Positions 44,396 to 54,015 of a DNA stretch of 64,000 bases are shown piece by piece (positions within the stretch are counted from its first letter, which is position 1; each line of letters opens with the position of its first letter). The stretch covers positions 1,984,001 to 2,048,000 of the forward strand of contig OZ245869.1 of NCBI GenBank assembly GCA_965229355.1, read 5' to 3'. The position numbers and the translations under genes were made by a program. Below the pieces are notes generated by a model, which saw only the letters and a program-made list of their open reading frames with translations, was not told the origin of the DNA and made no database searches. This DNA is from GCA-2737725 sp965229355. Lineage in GTDB: Bacteria > Pseudomonadota > Alphaproteobacteria > Rhodospirillales > Rhodospirillaceae.

Positions 44396-45814
44396 GTGCT
44401 GTCTTCATTATCGTATGACGCTATCATTATCGGCGCTGGAACCGCAGGGTTGCCTGCCGCTATTTGCGCCGCTGAACGTGGTGCGCGTGTATTGATGGTG
44501 GAAGCCGCAAGCGATATTGGCGGTACGTTGCATTGGTCTTCCGCGCAAATGAGTGCGGCGGGCACCCGTCGCCAGGCCGCGCGGGGTATCGATGATAATG
44601 CTGATCTGCATTATGCCGATGTTATGCGCATTTCCAATGGTAATGCCAACCCAGCGCTTGTGCGTAAGGCGGTTGATGAAGCTGCGGCGACCATCAATTG
44701 GCTCGATGATCGCGGGTTTGATTTTGATCCGGTCTGCCCGACTATTTTTTATGGCCACCAAGCGTATGGCAAGCCACGCACGTATTGGGGCAAAGATCAG
44801 GGTCTTTCGCTGATTGCGTTATTCAGACCATTGTTGGACGCGCAGGTGAGCGCTGGGCGCCTGACCGTGTGGCTCAACACACGCTTTCAGTCGTTCACAA
44901 CAAATGGCAACACAGTCACGGGCATTGTTGCGCAACGGGATGATGGTGCAACTGTCACTGCGCAGGGCAAGAACGTCGTGCTCACATCAGGTGGATATGC
45001 CGCCAACACCGACCTTTACAAAGAAATTCAGAATCGCACGCAGTATCAGAAAGCATTTTGTCCGACAGCGCGCGGCGATGGCTTGCTGGCAGCCCGTGCA
45101 ATGGGGGCCGATGTCATCAACGGTCACCTTTATACCATCTCCACATTGACGGTCTTGAAAGACGATACATTCCCGAGCCCTTTGTCGTTGCGGGTGAACA
45201 CCATTCCGCAAAACCGGTTGCCGTGGGAAATTTGGGTGAATGATCACGGTGCGCGGTTTGTGGCCGAGGATGAGCAGATTATCGACAAGCGCGAGAAGGC
45301 ATTAGAAGCCCAGCCCCATAAGCGCATGTGGATTGTGTTTGATGATGCGATCCGCCAAGAAAGTCCCGACATTATTCTGGCGTGGTTCGAAGCGCCGATG
45401 GCAGACCCCTACAGCACGCACAAAGCGTTTTTTAAAGCCGATACCATTGAAGCCTTGGCCCAGAAGTGCGGCTTGCCTGTCGATGCGTTGTCGGCGTCTG
45501 TTGCGGATTACAATCAGGGTGTTGCGGCCAAAAACGACCGGTTTGGCCGAACCCACATGCCAAAACCTATTGCCCAAGGGCCGTTCTATGCCATCCGCCA
45601 GCAAGGTGGGGCGCTGTCCACCACGGGCGGTCTGGCGGTGGATACGAGTTTAAAGGTCCTGAACCAAGCCGGGCAGCCCATCCCCAATCTCTATGCAGCT
45701 GGGGAAGTGATCGGGGCCGGTCAGACCATGGGGGATGCCGCTGTGGGTGGCATGATGGTGACCCCCGCACTCACCTTTGGTCGGTTGTTAGGTCAATCTC
45801 TTTTACAATGGTAA
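44396..45814 (+). CDS. FAD-dependent oxidoreductase, fumarate reductase/succinate dehydrogenase flavoprotein type
   Basis: 472 residues, GTG start behind AAGGAG. N-terminal dinucleotide site IIIGAGTAGLPAAICAAERGA with Glu-type end MVEAAS, then SGGYAANTDL, and C-terminal FAD contact segment PNLYAAGEVIGAGQTMGDAA. This superfamily includes fumarate reductases, 3-ketosteroid dehydrogenases and tricarballylate dehydrogenase; the capping-domain catalytic residues cannot be assigned by eye, so the substrate is open. No signal peptide, so cytoplasmic. Confidence 0.85.
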   Translation: MLSSLSYDAIIIGAGTAGLPAAICAAERGARVLMVEAASDIGGTLHWSSAQMSAAGTRRQAARGIDDNADLHYADVMRISNGNANPALVRKAVDEAAATINWLDDRGFDFDPVCPTIFYGHQAYGKPRTYWGKDQGLSLIALFRPLLDAQVSAGRLTVWLNTRFQSFTTNGNTVTGIVAQRDDGATVTAQGKNVVLTSGGYAANTDLYKEIQNRTQYQKAFCPTARGDGLLAARAMGADVINGHLYTISTLTVLKDDTFPSPLSLRVNTIPQNRLPWEIWVNDHGARFVAEDEQIIDKREKALEAQPHKRMWIVFDDAIRQESPDIILAWFEAPMADPYSTHKAFFKADTIEALAQKCGLPVDALSASVADYNQGVAAKNDRFGRTHMPKPIAQGPFYAIRQQGGALSTTGGLAVDTSLKVLNQAGQPIPNLYAAGEVIGAGQTMGDAAVGGMMVTPALTFGRLLGQSLLQW

Positions 45815-45998
45815 GAAGAAGTGGTGAGACGAAACCAAAGCGTGCGATTTTTTGGCTAAAATCTTAGGTTTTTCCGCATCTTCGGGCTGGGTACTCCGCC
45901 TTGCCCCGCTGGGGGTTTGCGTATAGGTTTCCCTCGGGTTTTTGATGTTGGGGAAGCTGGCCGATGATGACATCGACTGGCTGATTTGGGGCGGGTGA

Positions 45999-47330
45999 AT
46001 GAGCGTCCTCTATAAGGCTCTGCAGAAGGCGCAGAAAGAGAACGAACAGCGCCAACCGGCGGCTGTTGCCTCTGATAGTGCAAGTGCGACAAGTGCGGTG
46101 CGTTTAGCTGCGCCCAGTATCAACTGGCGCTTGGCTGGCATTGGTGTTGCCGTTTTGCTGGCCGTTGTTATTGGCGCGGCGATGTTCCTGTTTGATGATA
46201 GTGCGCCGCCGCCAGCCCCCGTTGCGGTTCGTCCGCCTGCGCCTGCGGCAGCACCTGCTGCACAAAGAACGGCACCACAACAAACCGCGGCCTTGCAGCC
46301 ACCTGCTACTCAAGCGCCCAATGCCGCTGCTCCGGCTGCTCAACCCGCGACAGCGCAGCTAGCCCCGCCGGCACAGCCCGGCGCGCCAGCAGTTGCTGCA
46401 CCTGACGCTCAAACTCCGACTGCCACACCTGCCGTTCAAGCGGCCCCTACCCCGGCTGCACCAGTTCAAGCCGTTCCTGCGCCAGCGTCTGAGGCGGCAG
46501 TTGCCAAAGCGTCTGAAGCAGAAACTTCAACACCGTTGGCCTCTGATGAGCCAGTCGCATTAACGCCGAAGAAAGCTGTTGTTGAAAAAGCAGCTGCCAA
46601 ATCGGTGAAGCCGTCTGCGCCAACGCCGCAGCCGATGCCTCAGTTGGCCGCAGATTCGCCAGCACGCGTGTTGAATCCGCCAATCGCGATCAAGCGGGGG
46701 GAATACGATTTTGGCGGGGTCGGTGACAGCGTTCAAGTGCGCCGCGTGTCGCAACAGGCCCAAGACAACGTCACGTCTGGTTACAACGCGCTGGTGCGCG
46801 GTGATCATGAAATGGCGTTGGGTTTTTACGAGCGCGCATTACAACAAGAGCCACGCAGTATTTTGGCACAGTTAGGTCGTGGCGCTGCGTTGCAGAAGTT
46901 GGGGCGCTCGGACGAAGCGCGTGTGTCGTATGAACGCGTACTGAAAGTTGATCCGCAAAACCGCGAAGCCTTGACGAACTTAACCGCGATTGTGGCCGAG
47001 CGTGAACCGGGTGAAGCTTTGCGCCGCTTGCAGGGGCTGGAACGCGAGTACCCGTCGTTTAGCCCGATCAAGGCCCAGATGGGCTTGGTTTACGCAAAAC
47101 TTGGCCAGTTTGAGCCAGCACTCGATTACTTGCGCCGTGCCGTTACTCTCACGCCTGATGCGCCGATGTATAACTACAATCTTGCTTTGGTGTTGGATCG
47201 CTTAAATCGTCACGACCAAGCCGTTGCGATTTACGAGCGCGTATTGGCGACTGCGGCTGCTGGGCGCTTGCCGCCTGACATTCCGCTTGCTGATATCGAG
47301 CGCCGTGTGCGCTTCCTTCGCAATAAGTAA
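45999..47330 (+). CDS. MshN-like TPR protein of the pilus locus
   Basis: 443 residues: short cytoplasmic start (MSVLYKALQKAQKENEQRQ, the GspB/MshN-type opening), membrane helix about 45-66, a long Ala/Pro linker (about 70-215) and C-terminal TPRs (about 250-440, for example ALGFYERALQQEPRSILA). Probably a periplasmic scaffold linking the inner membrane ATPase to the secretin, as proposed for MshN and for GspB with GspA. First gene of the type IV pilus operon, 18 bp before the ATPase. Confidence 0.8.
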   Translation: MSVLYKALQKAQKENEQRQPAAVASDSASATSAVRLAAPSINWRLAGIGVAVLLAVVIGAAMFLFDDSAPPPAPVAVRPPAPAAAPAAQRTAPQQTAALQPPATQAPNAAAPAAQPATAQLAPPAQPGAPAVAAPDAQTPTATPAVQAAPTPAAPVQAVPAPASEAAVAKASEAETSTPLASDEPVALTPKKAVVEKAAAKSVKPSAPTPQPMPQLAADSPARVLNPPIAIKRGEYDFGGVGDSVQVRRVSQQAQDNVTSGYNALVRGDHEMALGFYERALQQEPRSILAQLGRGAALQKLGRSDEARVSYERVLKVDPQNREALTNLTAIVAEREPGEALRRLQGLEREYPSFSPIKAQMGLVYAKLGQFEPALDYLRRAVTLTPDAPMYNYNLALVLDRLNRHDQAVAIYERVLATAAAGRLPPDIPLADIERRVRFLRNK

Positions 47331-47348
47331 ATCGGAACGGCAGAGACC

Positions 47349-48404
47349 ATGCCGTATCTTGCGCATTTCGGACTTCGCGAACATCCGTTCACGCTGACGC
47401 CGAACACCAACCAATATTATCCAGTCGATAAGCACGTCGAGATCATTCAGTCGATCCAGTTCGGCATTGCGCGCAATACCGGTATCTTAAAAGTCGTGGG
47501 CGATGTCGGCACCGGCAAGACCATGCTGTGCCGTTTGTTGCTGCGCAAACTTGTCGCCGACAACGATGCGGTTGCGTATCTCAATGCGCCTCAAGTCGAC
47601 CCCGATAGCATTGTTGGTTTGGTGTGCGCTGAGTTCGGCTTAGAAAGTGGCACAAAGGCGCAAATGTTGCAGGCGCTGAATGCATTCCTGCTTGAGCAAC
47701 ATGCTTTGGGCCGCAACGCTGTTTTGATTGTGGATGAAGCCCAGGCATTGGGCGCGGCAGGCCTTGAAGCTGTGCGTTTGCTGTCGAATTTGGAAACAGA
47801 GCGGTCGAAGCTTTTGCAGATCGTAATGTTCGGTCAGTCCGAATTAGATGATTTGCTGGCGCAGCCCAATTTGCGTCAAATCAATCAACGTATTGGGTTT
47901 TCATTCAACACCGGTCCGTTGTCGGTTGCCGAGGCGGTGCATTACATGACGCACCGTGTGAAGTGCAGCCGCGTTGATGGCGTTGATTTTCCGGTGTTCG
48001 CCGATAGCGCTATGAACGCGATTGCCAACGCGGCTGCATTTGTGCCGCGCGTGATCAACATTCTGGCGGATAAGGCATTGCTGGTGGCTTATGGCGATGG
48101 CGCCATTCAAGTCACGGAAAAGCACGCCGAGGCTGCGATTGATGACTCACCTCAGCTTGCTAAAAAAGTAACGCCGATTCAGCGGGGCTGGGTGCGTCGT
48201 GCGCTGTTAGGCGTAATTGTACTAGAAGCCGTTGCAGTGATTGCGTTGTTCACGTTTAGCCCCAGTCTACAAGCTTGGGCTAAGGGCGCTTGGGGACGTG
48301 TCACAGGCTCTGCCGCAGTGCCTGCAACCTCTGCTGCGCCAGTAATGCAGCAAGTTAATGCTGCGCCGTCGCCATCGGCACCGCCCGCTGTTAAAGCGCC
48401 GTGA
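47349..48404 (+). CDS. ExeA/GspA/MshM-type AAA ATPase
   Basis: 351 residues: opening YLAHFGLREHPFTLTPNTNQYY, Walker A GDVGTGKT (51-58), Walker B VLIVDEAQAL near 120, an arginine-containing sensor region, one membrane helix (about 282-303) and a short Pro/Ala-rich periplasmic tail. In Aeromonas ExeA with ExeB helps secretin assembly through the cell wall; MshM plays the matching part in MSHA pili. Overlaps the next gene by 4 bp. Confidence 0.9.
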   Translation: MPYLAHFGLREHPFTLTPNTNQYYPVDKHVEIIQSIQFGIARNTGILKVVGDVGTGKTMLCRLLLRKLVADNDAVAYLNAPQVDPDSIVGLVCAEFGLESGTKAQMLQALNAFLLEQHALGRNAVLIVDEAQALGAAGLEAVRLLSNLETERSKLLQIVMFGQSELDDLLAQPNLRQINQRIGFSFNTGPLSVAEAVHYMTHRVKCSRVDGVDFPVFADSAMNAIANAAAFVPRVINILADKALLVAYGDGAIQVTEKHAEAAIDDSPQLAKKVTPIQRGWVRRALLGVIVLEAVAVIALFTFSPSLQAWAKGAWGRVTGSAAVPATSAAPVMQQVNAAPSPSAPPAVKAP

Positions 48405-49174
48405 CCCTCAACGATCTCATCGCTGTGCCCAGCGCAACGTGGTTGGTGTTGGCAGCGGTTTTGGGCCTCGTGTTTGGCAGCTTTATCACGGCGTTGTCGT
48501 ACCGCGTTCCGCGGGGCCTCAGCATTGCCGATGGGCGTTCGCAGTGTCCGGCCTGTAAAACACCTTTAACGCCACGCGATTTAATACCGGTTTTATCGTG
48601 GCTATCGACACGCGGGACCTGCCGCGTGTGCGGCACAAAAATCTCGATACGCTATCCGCTCATTGAAGTGCTGACAGCTGTGACTTTTGTATTGGCGGTC
48701 TCACACGATCAACGTGTTGGGCCGCTGCTCCTGTTGCTCGGGGCGGCTGTCTTGATGATTACGCTGTCGATCATTGATCTTGAGCATCGCCGGCTCCCAC
48801 TGCCATTGCTCATCCCCTTGGGGGTTCTGGCCGCGATCTATGGGTGGCAAAGTCAGCCCGACATTGATCGCGCGGTCTTTACCGCAGCGGCGATCACGTT
48901 CATTGGCCTGGCTATCGCGGCCCTGACCCGCCATGTGTTGGGCAGCCCTTTGATCGGCGCCGGGGATGTTTATGCCCTCTTTATCGGCGCGTTATTTTTG
49001 CCCTGGCTGCCGTTCCTGGTTTTCTTGTGGATGGCCGGGGTGTTGGCATTGGTCTTTGGCCTAGCGTGGCGCCACGCCCGGCACGACAAGCTTTTCCCCT
49101 TTGGCCCGGCCGTTTTTAGCGCGCTGTGGATTACGCTGATCTTTCAGGGTGATTTAACTCGTTTCGTGTCGTAA
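48401..49174 (+). CDS. pilD: Prepilin peptidase (A24 family)
   Basis: 257 residues, GTG start. The N-terminal zinc tetrad is complete (C49-x2-C52 and C74-x2-C77) around the cytoplasmic loop. The catalytic aspartates are D126 (LSIIDLEHRRLP) and D189 (IGAGDVYAL). Eight or so membrane helices. It cleaves and probably N-methylates the three prepilins encoded downstream. Overlaps the ExeA-type ATPase gene. Confidence 0.95.
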   Translation: MTLNDLIAVPSATWLVLAAVLGLVFGSFITALSYRVPRGLSIADGRSQCPACKTPLTPRDLIPVLSWLSTRGTCRVCGTKISIRYPLIEVLTAVTFVLAVSHDQRVGPLLLLLGAAVLMITLSIIDLEHRRLPLPLLIPLGVLAAIYGWQSQPDIDRAVFTAAAITFIGLAIAALTRHVLGSPLIGAGDVYALFIGALFLPWLPFLVFLWMAGVLALVFGLAWRHARHDKLFPFGPAVFSALWITLIFQGDLTRFVS

Positions 49175-49389
49175 CGAACCGGTCCTGGAAGCTTCAAAAA
49201 GTGGCTGAAATCAGCTGATTTGTCACATTTCTGAAGCCCCGCATTTGTGGCGTAAGGCGGTGATCTAGCTTGCGAATTACCTGCCCAATAGGTTACCTGT
49301 TAAATTGTATATTGGGTTCGTTGGGGTTGACCCGCCAAGCCGGAACGAGGCTTTGCGCGGGGCGCATCATGAGACGGGGGATTGCTGCC

Positions 49390-51360
49390 ATGAATCATGC
49401 AGGCTTAAGCACGACGGCGCGCGCGCCGATGTCGGTTATGCGACGCATGACACGCGTATTCGGCACTCTGACGGCGGCATGTGCCTTAGCTGTCGGTCTC
49501 GCCTCGTGTGCGGGTAATTATGATTCATACGATCCTGCTAGCGGTGCGACACGCGATGATTATAAATCTCTCGTTGGTCGCCGTGGCCAAGACCAACTCG
49601 ATGCGGCCAAAACTGGCGAAGCCCCGCCGATCCCTGCGTTCCAATCGGTGCTGGCTGCGCCATCTGCCCCTGAACTTGCTGATACGCGTCGCGTTTCATT
49701 ATCTGTGACTGAAACCACACCAGTCCGCGACATCATCATTGAACTCGCACGCAAAGCCGAAGTGGATTTGGAACTCGATCCGCGCATTTCGGGCGGCATT
49801 GTCTTAAGTGTAACGGATCGACCGTTCATCGATGTGATCGAACGTGTCACTGAATTGGCGGAGTTGCGCTATACGTTTGATAAGAACGTGCTGAAGGTTG
49901 AACTCGATGATCCGTACCTTGAGCAATATCGGATGGATGTGCTGAATCAAACGCGGGATGCGACGGGCACTATTTCAAGTTCAACCGATGCCTCGTCGGC
50001 AACTCAAGCAATTGGTGGCGGCGGTGGCGGCGGGGGTAACAATAAATCTGACTCCTCCGTAAAGTCTAGTTCGCAGACTGATTTTTGGAAGACTGTCAGC
50101 GGAAGCGTTGGGCAGATTCTGAACAATATTCAGTCTCGCCGTGGAAGTGCTGCTGGCGGTGTTTCTGAACATGCCGCTGCCCCGCTCGAAGATGCTGGAG
50201 CCGACACAAAGAAAGAAGCGCCAGCAGGTGGTTCCGCTAATCCGGTAGCGGCTGCCGCTAATTTAGCGCGAGCACAAGAAACGGCTGTCTCTGCTTTGGC
50301 GACGGAAAAGGGTGGTGGTGCTGGCGCTCAACCTCAAGCGAAAGCCAGTCAGGCCGCAGTGTCTGCAGCTCCTGTGCTCAGCTCTAATTTCAGCATTAAT
50401 CCTGAAGCTGGCCTGATTACTGTTTTTGCGACAAAGCGTCAGCACATTGCGATTGATAAATACTTGCGCGCTGTACGTAATTCCGTAATGCAGCAGGTTT
50501 TAATCGAGGCAAAAATCCTTGAGATTACTCTGAATGACCAATTTCGCTCAGGCATAAATTGGCAGGCCTTTATGGGTGCAGCGGACGCGAATGGTCGTAC
50601 TCTGAACCTCAATACGAACTTTACGCGCAATGTTGTCACAGGTGATATCGGTTCGCCGACCGTTGGCGTCTCATGGCGTGATTTAGATGGTGACCTGTCA
50701 GTTGCGGCGCAGCTCGTAAAACAGTTCGGCACAGTTCGTACGCTCTCGAACCCGCGTATTACTGTTCTGAACAATCAATCCGCTATTTTGAAGGTTGCGC
50801 AGAATCAAATCTTCTTTGATTTGGACGTTCAGCAAACCCAATCAACAGTTCAAGGGGGCGCTCCCTTGATTACGGTCGACAGCGAAATTAAATCTGTTCC
50901 CGTTGGTTTGGTTATGAACGTTCAGCCGGCTGTTGATCCATTAACAAAACGCATCAATATGTCGTTGCGTCCATCGATCACGCGCATCACAGGCTATGTT
51001 TCTGATCCGGCGGTTGCCTACCTTGTTGCTCAGACAAACAACTCATCGGCCATTACCTCACAAATTCCGATCATTGAGTCTCGCGAACTAGATTCATTGA
51101 TTACGATGGATTCAGGCCAAACCGTTGTCTTGGGCGGATTGATGCAAGATACTTCCGAGAACAGCCGCGAGGGATTGCCAGGCGCCATGGATATTCCGGT
51201 TTTGGGCCATGCCGTCAGCTCTAACATTCGCAGCTCAAAGGTCACGGAACTCGTTATTTTCATCCGCGCCACTGTTGTAGATAGTCGCGGTACAGTCGCA
51301 GACGAAGACATTAGACTTTATAAGACTTTCACCCCCGACCCGCGTCCAATTGCATTCTAG
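49390..51360 (+). CDS. MshL/PilQ-like secretin (outer-membrane lipoprotein)
   Basis: About 656 residues from ATG 49390; other in-frame starts lie at 49369, 49429 and 49438. Lipobox LASC follows the signal helix. An N-terminal secretin/TonB short domain (VSLSVTETTPVRDIIIELA) and a Gly/Ser-rich low-complexity linker (about 220-330) precede the secretin core: LIEAKILEITLNDQFRSGINW, RTLSNPRITVLNNQSAILKV and VVLGGLMQDT. Forms the outer-membrane pore for the pilus. Upstream lie 7-bp arms CCCAATA/TATTGGG at 49284-49316. Confidence 0.92.
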   Translation: MNHAGLSTTARAPMSVMRRMTRVFGTLTAACALAVGLASCAGNYDSYDPASGATRDDYKSLVGRRGQDQLDAAKTGEAPPIPAFQSVLAAPSAPELADTRRVSLSVTETTPVRDIIIELARKAEVDLELDPRISGGIVLSVTDRPFIDVIERVTELAELRYTFDKNVLKVELDDPYLEQYRMDVLNQTRDATGTISSSTDASSATQAIGGGGGGGGNNKSDSSVKSSSQTDFWKTVSGSVGQILNNIQSRRGSAAGGVSEHAAAPLEDAGADTKKEAPAGGSANPVAAAANLARAQETAVSALATEKGGGAGAQPQAKASQAAVSAAPVLSSNFSINPEAGLITVFATKRQHIAIDKYLRAVRNSVMQQVLIEAKILEITLNDQFRSGINWQAFMGAADANGRTLNLNTNFTRNVVTGDIGSPTVGVSWRDLDGDLSVAAQLVKQFGTVRTLSNPRITVLNNQSAILKVAQNQIFFDLDVQQTQSTVQGGAPLITVDSEIKSVPVGLVMNVQPAVDPLTKRINMSLRPSITRITGYVSDPAVAYLVAQTNNSSAITSQIPIIESRELDSLITMDSGQTVVLGGLMQDTSENSREGLPGAMDIPVLGHAVSSNIRSSKVTELVIFIRATVVDSRGTVADEDIRLYKTFTPDPRPIAF

Positions 51361-51387
51361 GTTGGCTTTTAATTGGTTTGTTTCTGA

Positions 51388-52140
51388 ATGCGTCCGACAA
51401 TACGGCTTGTCTTAATTACGGCATTACGTGACAGGCTTTTTCTGTCGTTGTATGGCTTGCTAGCGGCTGCGCTCGGGCTGTCTTCCTTCTTAGCAAGCGG
51501 TGCGATTGTAGAAGCGGCAGAAATGTCGCTAGTCTACATGGCGGGTGCAGCTCGTGCTATTTTAGCGTTGGGCATTATTGTGTTTGTTGCGTTCCATGTA
51601 GAACGCATGTTTGACACAAGAGAGATCGAGGCCATTTTGGCTCGCAGCATCTCTCGACCGTCATTTGTATTTGCCTACTGGATTGGTTTGGCGCTGATGG
51701 CGCTTGGCCTTGTTCTGCCAATTGTCATTGTTGTGGGGTTGGCCCATATCTCAGGGGTTGGCGCTGCTTTCTGGAGCATTAGCGTTTTTCTGGAAATGCT
51801 GATTGTGCTGGCCTTCGCATTATTTGCAGGCCTCACATTTGAGCGCGCTGTTCCAACGGTACTAACCACTGTTGGCTTTTATGCTATGGCGCGGTCTGTT
51901 GGCTTTTTTCTAGGTATTGTCGCGGGCGGTCAGCAGTCTGGTGTGAACGTGGTTTTAAATCCATACATCGACGCCATTAGTATGGCTTTGCCACGGCTTG
52001 ATCTATTCGCGCAGTCTCGTTGGTTGGTATACGGCCCTGAAGATCAGACAGTTCTTGCTGTGATGCTGACACAAACACTGATTTATGTCCTTCTGCTGCT
52101 ACTGGCAGCATCGCATGATCTGGTGCGCAAGCATTTCTAG
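51388..52140 (+). CDS. ABC-2-type transporter permease in the pilus operon
   Basis: 250 residues with about six membrane helices and the look of short ABC-2 permeases: amphipathic N-terminus IRLVLITALRDRLFLSLYGL, cytoplasmic loop FDTREIEAILARSISRPSFVF resembling the coupling region. No ATPase is adjacent, but an orphan ABC ATPase gene lies at the other end of this operon (61579). Resembles in arrangement PilI of the Myxococcus PilGHI system (family knowledge; similarity not tested). Next gene starts 10 bp later. Confidence 0.8.
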   Translation: MRPTIRLVLITALRDRLFLSLYGLLAAALGLSSFLASGAIVEAAEMSLVYMAGAARAILALGIIVFVAFHVERMFDTREIEAILARSISRPSFVFAYWIGLALMALGLVLPIVIVVGLAHISGVGAAFWSISVFLEMLIVLAFALFAGLTFERAVPTVLTTVGFYAMARSVGFFLGIVAGGQQSGVNVVLNPYIDAISMALPRLDLFAQSRWLVYGPEDQTVLAVMLTQTLIYVLLLLLAASHDLVRKHF

Positions 52141-52150
52141 GGCTCTGGAC

Positions 52151-52849
52151 ATGAAGAAAGCCCTGCTTTCCTTATCGTTGATGCTAGCCTTTGCGGCCCA
52201 AATCTACTTGGGTTCTGTGACTCTTCATATGCGCCCTTATTGGGACATTTTGGATCCACCGCCCTCTGCCATTGCGCTTAAAGCCAATGCGTTTGGCGAT
52301 AATCAATTTCTCTATCGGGTGCTTGTGTCGGAATTGCAGACGGGTGGCGATGTCGCCGGCCGCGTCGTCGCGCTTAAAGAATACGATATTGACCGAGTGA
52401 TTGCGTGGCTGACAGCCCTTGATCAGCTTGATCCAGATGCTGGCCACCATCTTGCGCTGGCGATGCGTTTGTATTCATTGTCACAGCGCATTAGCGATCT
52501 GAGGCCTTTGATTGCTTACACGCAGCGCAGCGTAGATCTGTCGCCTGAGCATAAAATGCAGTGGTTGAGTTCGGCGCTGATGCTGGCTCAAGTTCGGCTC
52601 AAAGATCAGGATCTGGCAGTTAAGGTTGCGGATCAAATTTCCAGCTACGACTTTCCCGCCATGAATGCGGTCGCTTATCAAATCGGCCCTCTTATGCGTG
52701 CGAAAGCGGGAGATTACAACTCAGCCCTTGTGGGAATGCGTCAAGCCTTGTTGCGCTCACGCAATAAGGCCGATGAAATACAAATAAAGTTCATGGAAGA
52801 TTTCATCGCCGAGATGGAAAAATTAACCAAATCCGACCTATCGCCGTAG
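52151..52849 (+). CDS. Hypothetical membrane-anchored helical protein, possible partner of the permease
   Basis: 232 residues from ATG 52151. N-terminal membrane helix or uncleaved signal (ALLSLSLMLAFAAQIYLG), then an all-helical periplasmic region with TPR-like spacing (AGDYNSALVGMRQALLRSRN). No family recognised. Position directly after the permease and before the pilins suggests it works with the ABC system, as PilG does in Myxococcus (inference). Confidence 0.65.
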   Translation: MKKALLSLSLMLAFAAQIYLGSVTLHMRPYWDILDPPPSAIALKANAFGDNQFLYRVLVSELQTGGDVAGRVVALKEYDIDRVIAWLTALDQLDPDAGHHLALAMRLYSLSQRISDLRPLIAYTQRSVDLSPEHKMQWLSSALMLAQVRLKDQDLAVKVADQISSYDFPAMNAVAYQIGPLMRAKAGDYNSALVGMRQALLRSRNKADEIQIKFMEDFIAEMEKLTKSDLSP

Positions 52850-52938
52850 GGTCATAAACTGCAGGTATAAATGCATCGCAAGAGCTTATTTTTCTTGCCT
52901 TTTTGTGCGCTGAATGATGCGCTATTAAAGTACATTAG

Positions 52939-52968
52939 CCCTAGAAATTAGGGGGTAGCTGTGCTACC
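52939..52968 (+). promoter_or_regulatory. Two adjacent hairpins in the leader of the first pilin gene
   Basis: CCCTA-GAAAT-TAGGG (52939-52953) is followed at once by GGTAGC-TGT-GCTACC (52954-52968). They lie about 75 bp before the ATG at 53041, where a leader could affect mRNA stability or translation of an abundant pilin. Confidence 0.4.
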
Positions 52969-53040
52969 AAAACGATGTTCGGTCGCCTCTGCATTGGTGG
53001 GTCGCCGAAGTAGATTTTTGCCATTGGCATGGGGGTCCAT

Positions 53041-53829
53041 ATGTTCAACAGTTTGAGTGGTCGTGGGAAAGCACAGAAAGGCTTTACCTTGATCGAAATG
53101 TCGATCGTGCTGGTTATTATCGGCTTGATTGTGGGGGGTATTTTAAAAGGCCAGGAAATCGTCGAAAACAGTCGGCAAAAAAATGCTCTGGCTGAAGTCG
53201 AGCGTATCCGTGCGGCCGTCAATACATTCGTTGATCGCTATCGCGCACTGCCGGGTGACTTTGCCCTGGCGCAAGGTGCGGCAGGCGTCGGTCGCATCAC
53301 GACCAGCGCTTTGGTCATCAACGGTGATGGCGACGGTATCGTTGAGCCGGTGGCTGCCGCTGCAACTGCGGCTGGTATTGTTGGTGTAAACGGTGGCATC
53401 GCAGGAGCTGCTGGCACAGGCGAAACTGTTTCCTTCTTTACGCAGCTTTCAGCAGCCGACCTGATTGGTGGTGTTACACTGAGTGCGGCAGCTCAAACGG
53501 CCTTCGGTGAAGGTGCGGCGCTTCCGGCCGGTCCGTTTCCGGGCACAGGTTTCACGATTGCTTATGGCAGCTATGACAATCTGGCTGGTTATGAGTTGGC
53601 ATCGCATTGGCTGCGTCTCAGCAAGGGCCCGCCGACTGCTATTACGGCTGGTTTGACAGCAAAGCAGATGCAATCACTTGATGTGCGTATCGATGATGGT
53701 GTCGCAGCTACGGGCCAGTTCCGCTCTGGTGGTTTGGCTGCGCCTTGCGGTACAGCCGTTGCAACGCCTGATTATCAGGCCACTGTTGAAACTGTGTCCT
53801 GTATTGCCCTGGTTAGCTTGGTGCAATAA
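53041..53829 (+). CDS. Type IV prepilin (large type, paralog 1)
   Basis: 262 residues; ATG 53041 follows GGGGGT and gives a 14-residue leader ending KAQKG before FTLIEMSIVLVIIGLIVGGI, with Glu at mature position 5. After the pilin helix come LPGDF, an EF-hand-like NGDGDGIVEP, and a C-terminal Cys pair (APCGT and VSCIAL) that could close a disulphide loop. Highly similar over the N-terminal half to the pilin at 54805. Followed by a strong terminator, so it is probably the main or one of two main subunits. Confidence 0.93.
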   Translation: MFNSLSGRGKAQKGFTLIEMSIVLVIIGLIVGGILKGQEIVENSRQKNALAEVERIRAAVNTFVDRYRALPGDFALAQGAAGVGRITTSALVINGDGDGIVEPVAAAATAAGIVGVNGGIAGAAGTGETVSFFTQLSAADLIGGVTLSAAAQTAFGEGAALPAGPFPGTGFTIAYGSYDNLAGYELASHWLRLSKGPPTAITAGLTAKQMQSLDVRIDDGVAATGQFRSGGLAAPCGTAVATPDYQATVETVSCIALVSLVQ

Positions 53830-53850
53830 TCAGCTTTGACGATATTTTCT

Positions 53851-53879
53851 AAAAGGGGAGCAGAAATGCTCCCCTTTTT
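53851..53879 (+). terminator. Intrinsic terminator after the first pilin gene
   Basis: Perfect 12-bp stem AAAAGGGGAGCA/TGCTCCCCTTTT closed by a GAAA tetraloop, with five T at the end. Very strong by eye; would limit read-through to the next pilin and stabilise the pilin mRNA. Confidence 0.93.
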
Positions 53880-54015
53880 GTTTTTAGTCCACGTTCTATT
53901 CCCCATCGATCATTACTCGCTTCATTATGTGATTTGCTGCTATGCCTAAGACTCTGATGGGGCGGGGCGAATGTTTTTTTCAATCACACATGGTGTGACA
54001 CTCAAGGGGTCGCGC

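Noticed and set aside
45815..45998. c-di-GMP riboswitch before the pilus operon
   Set aside because: The GEMM core sequence elements were not found in this or the pilin leaders.
52850..53040. Sigma-54 promoter for the pilin
   Set aside because: No TGGC-N8-TGC type element with correct spacing was found.
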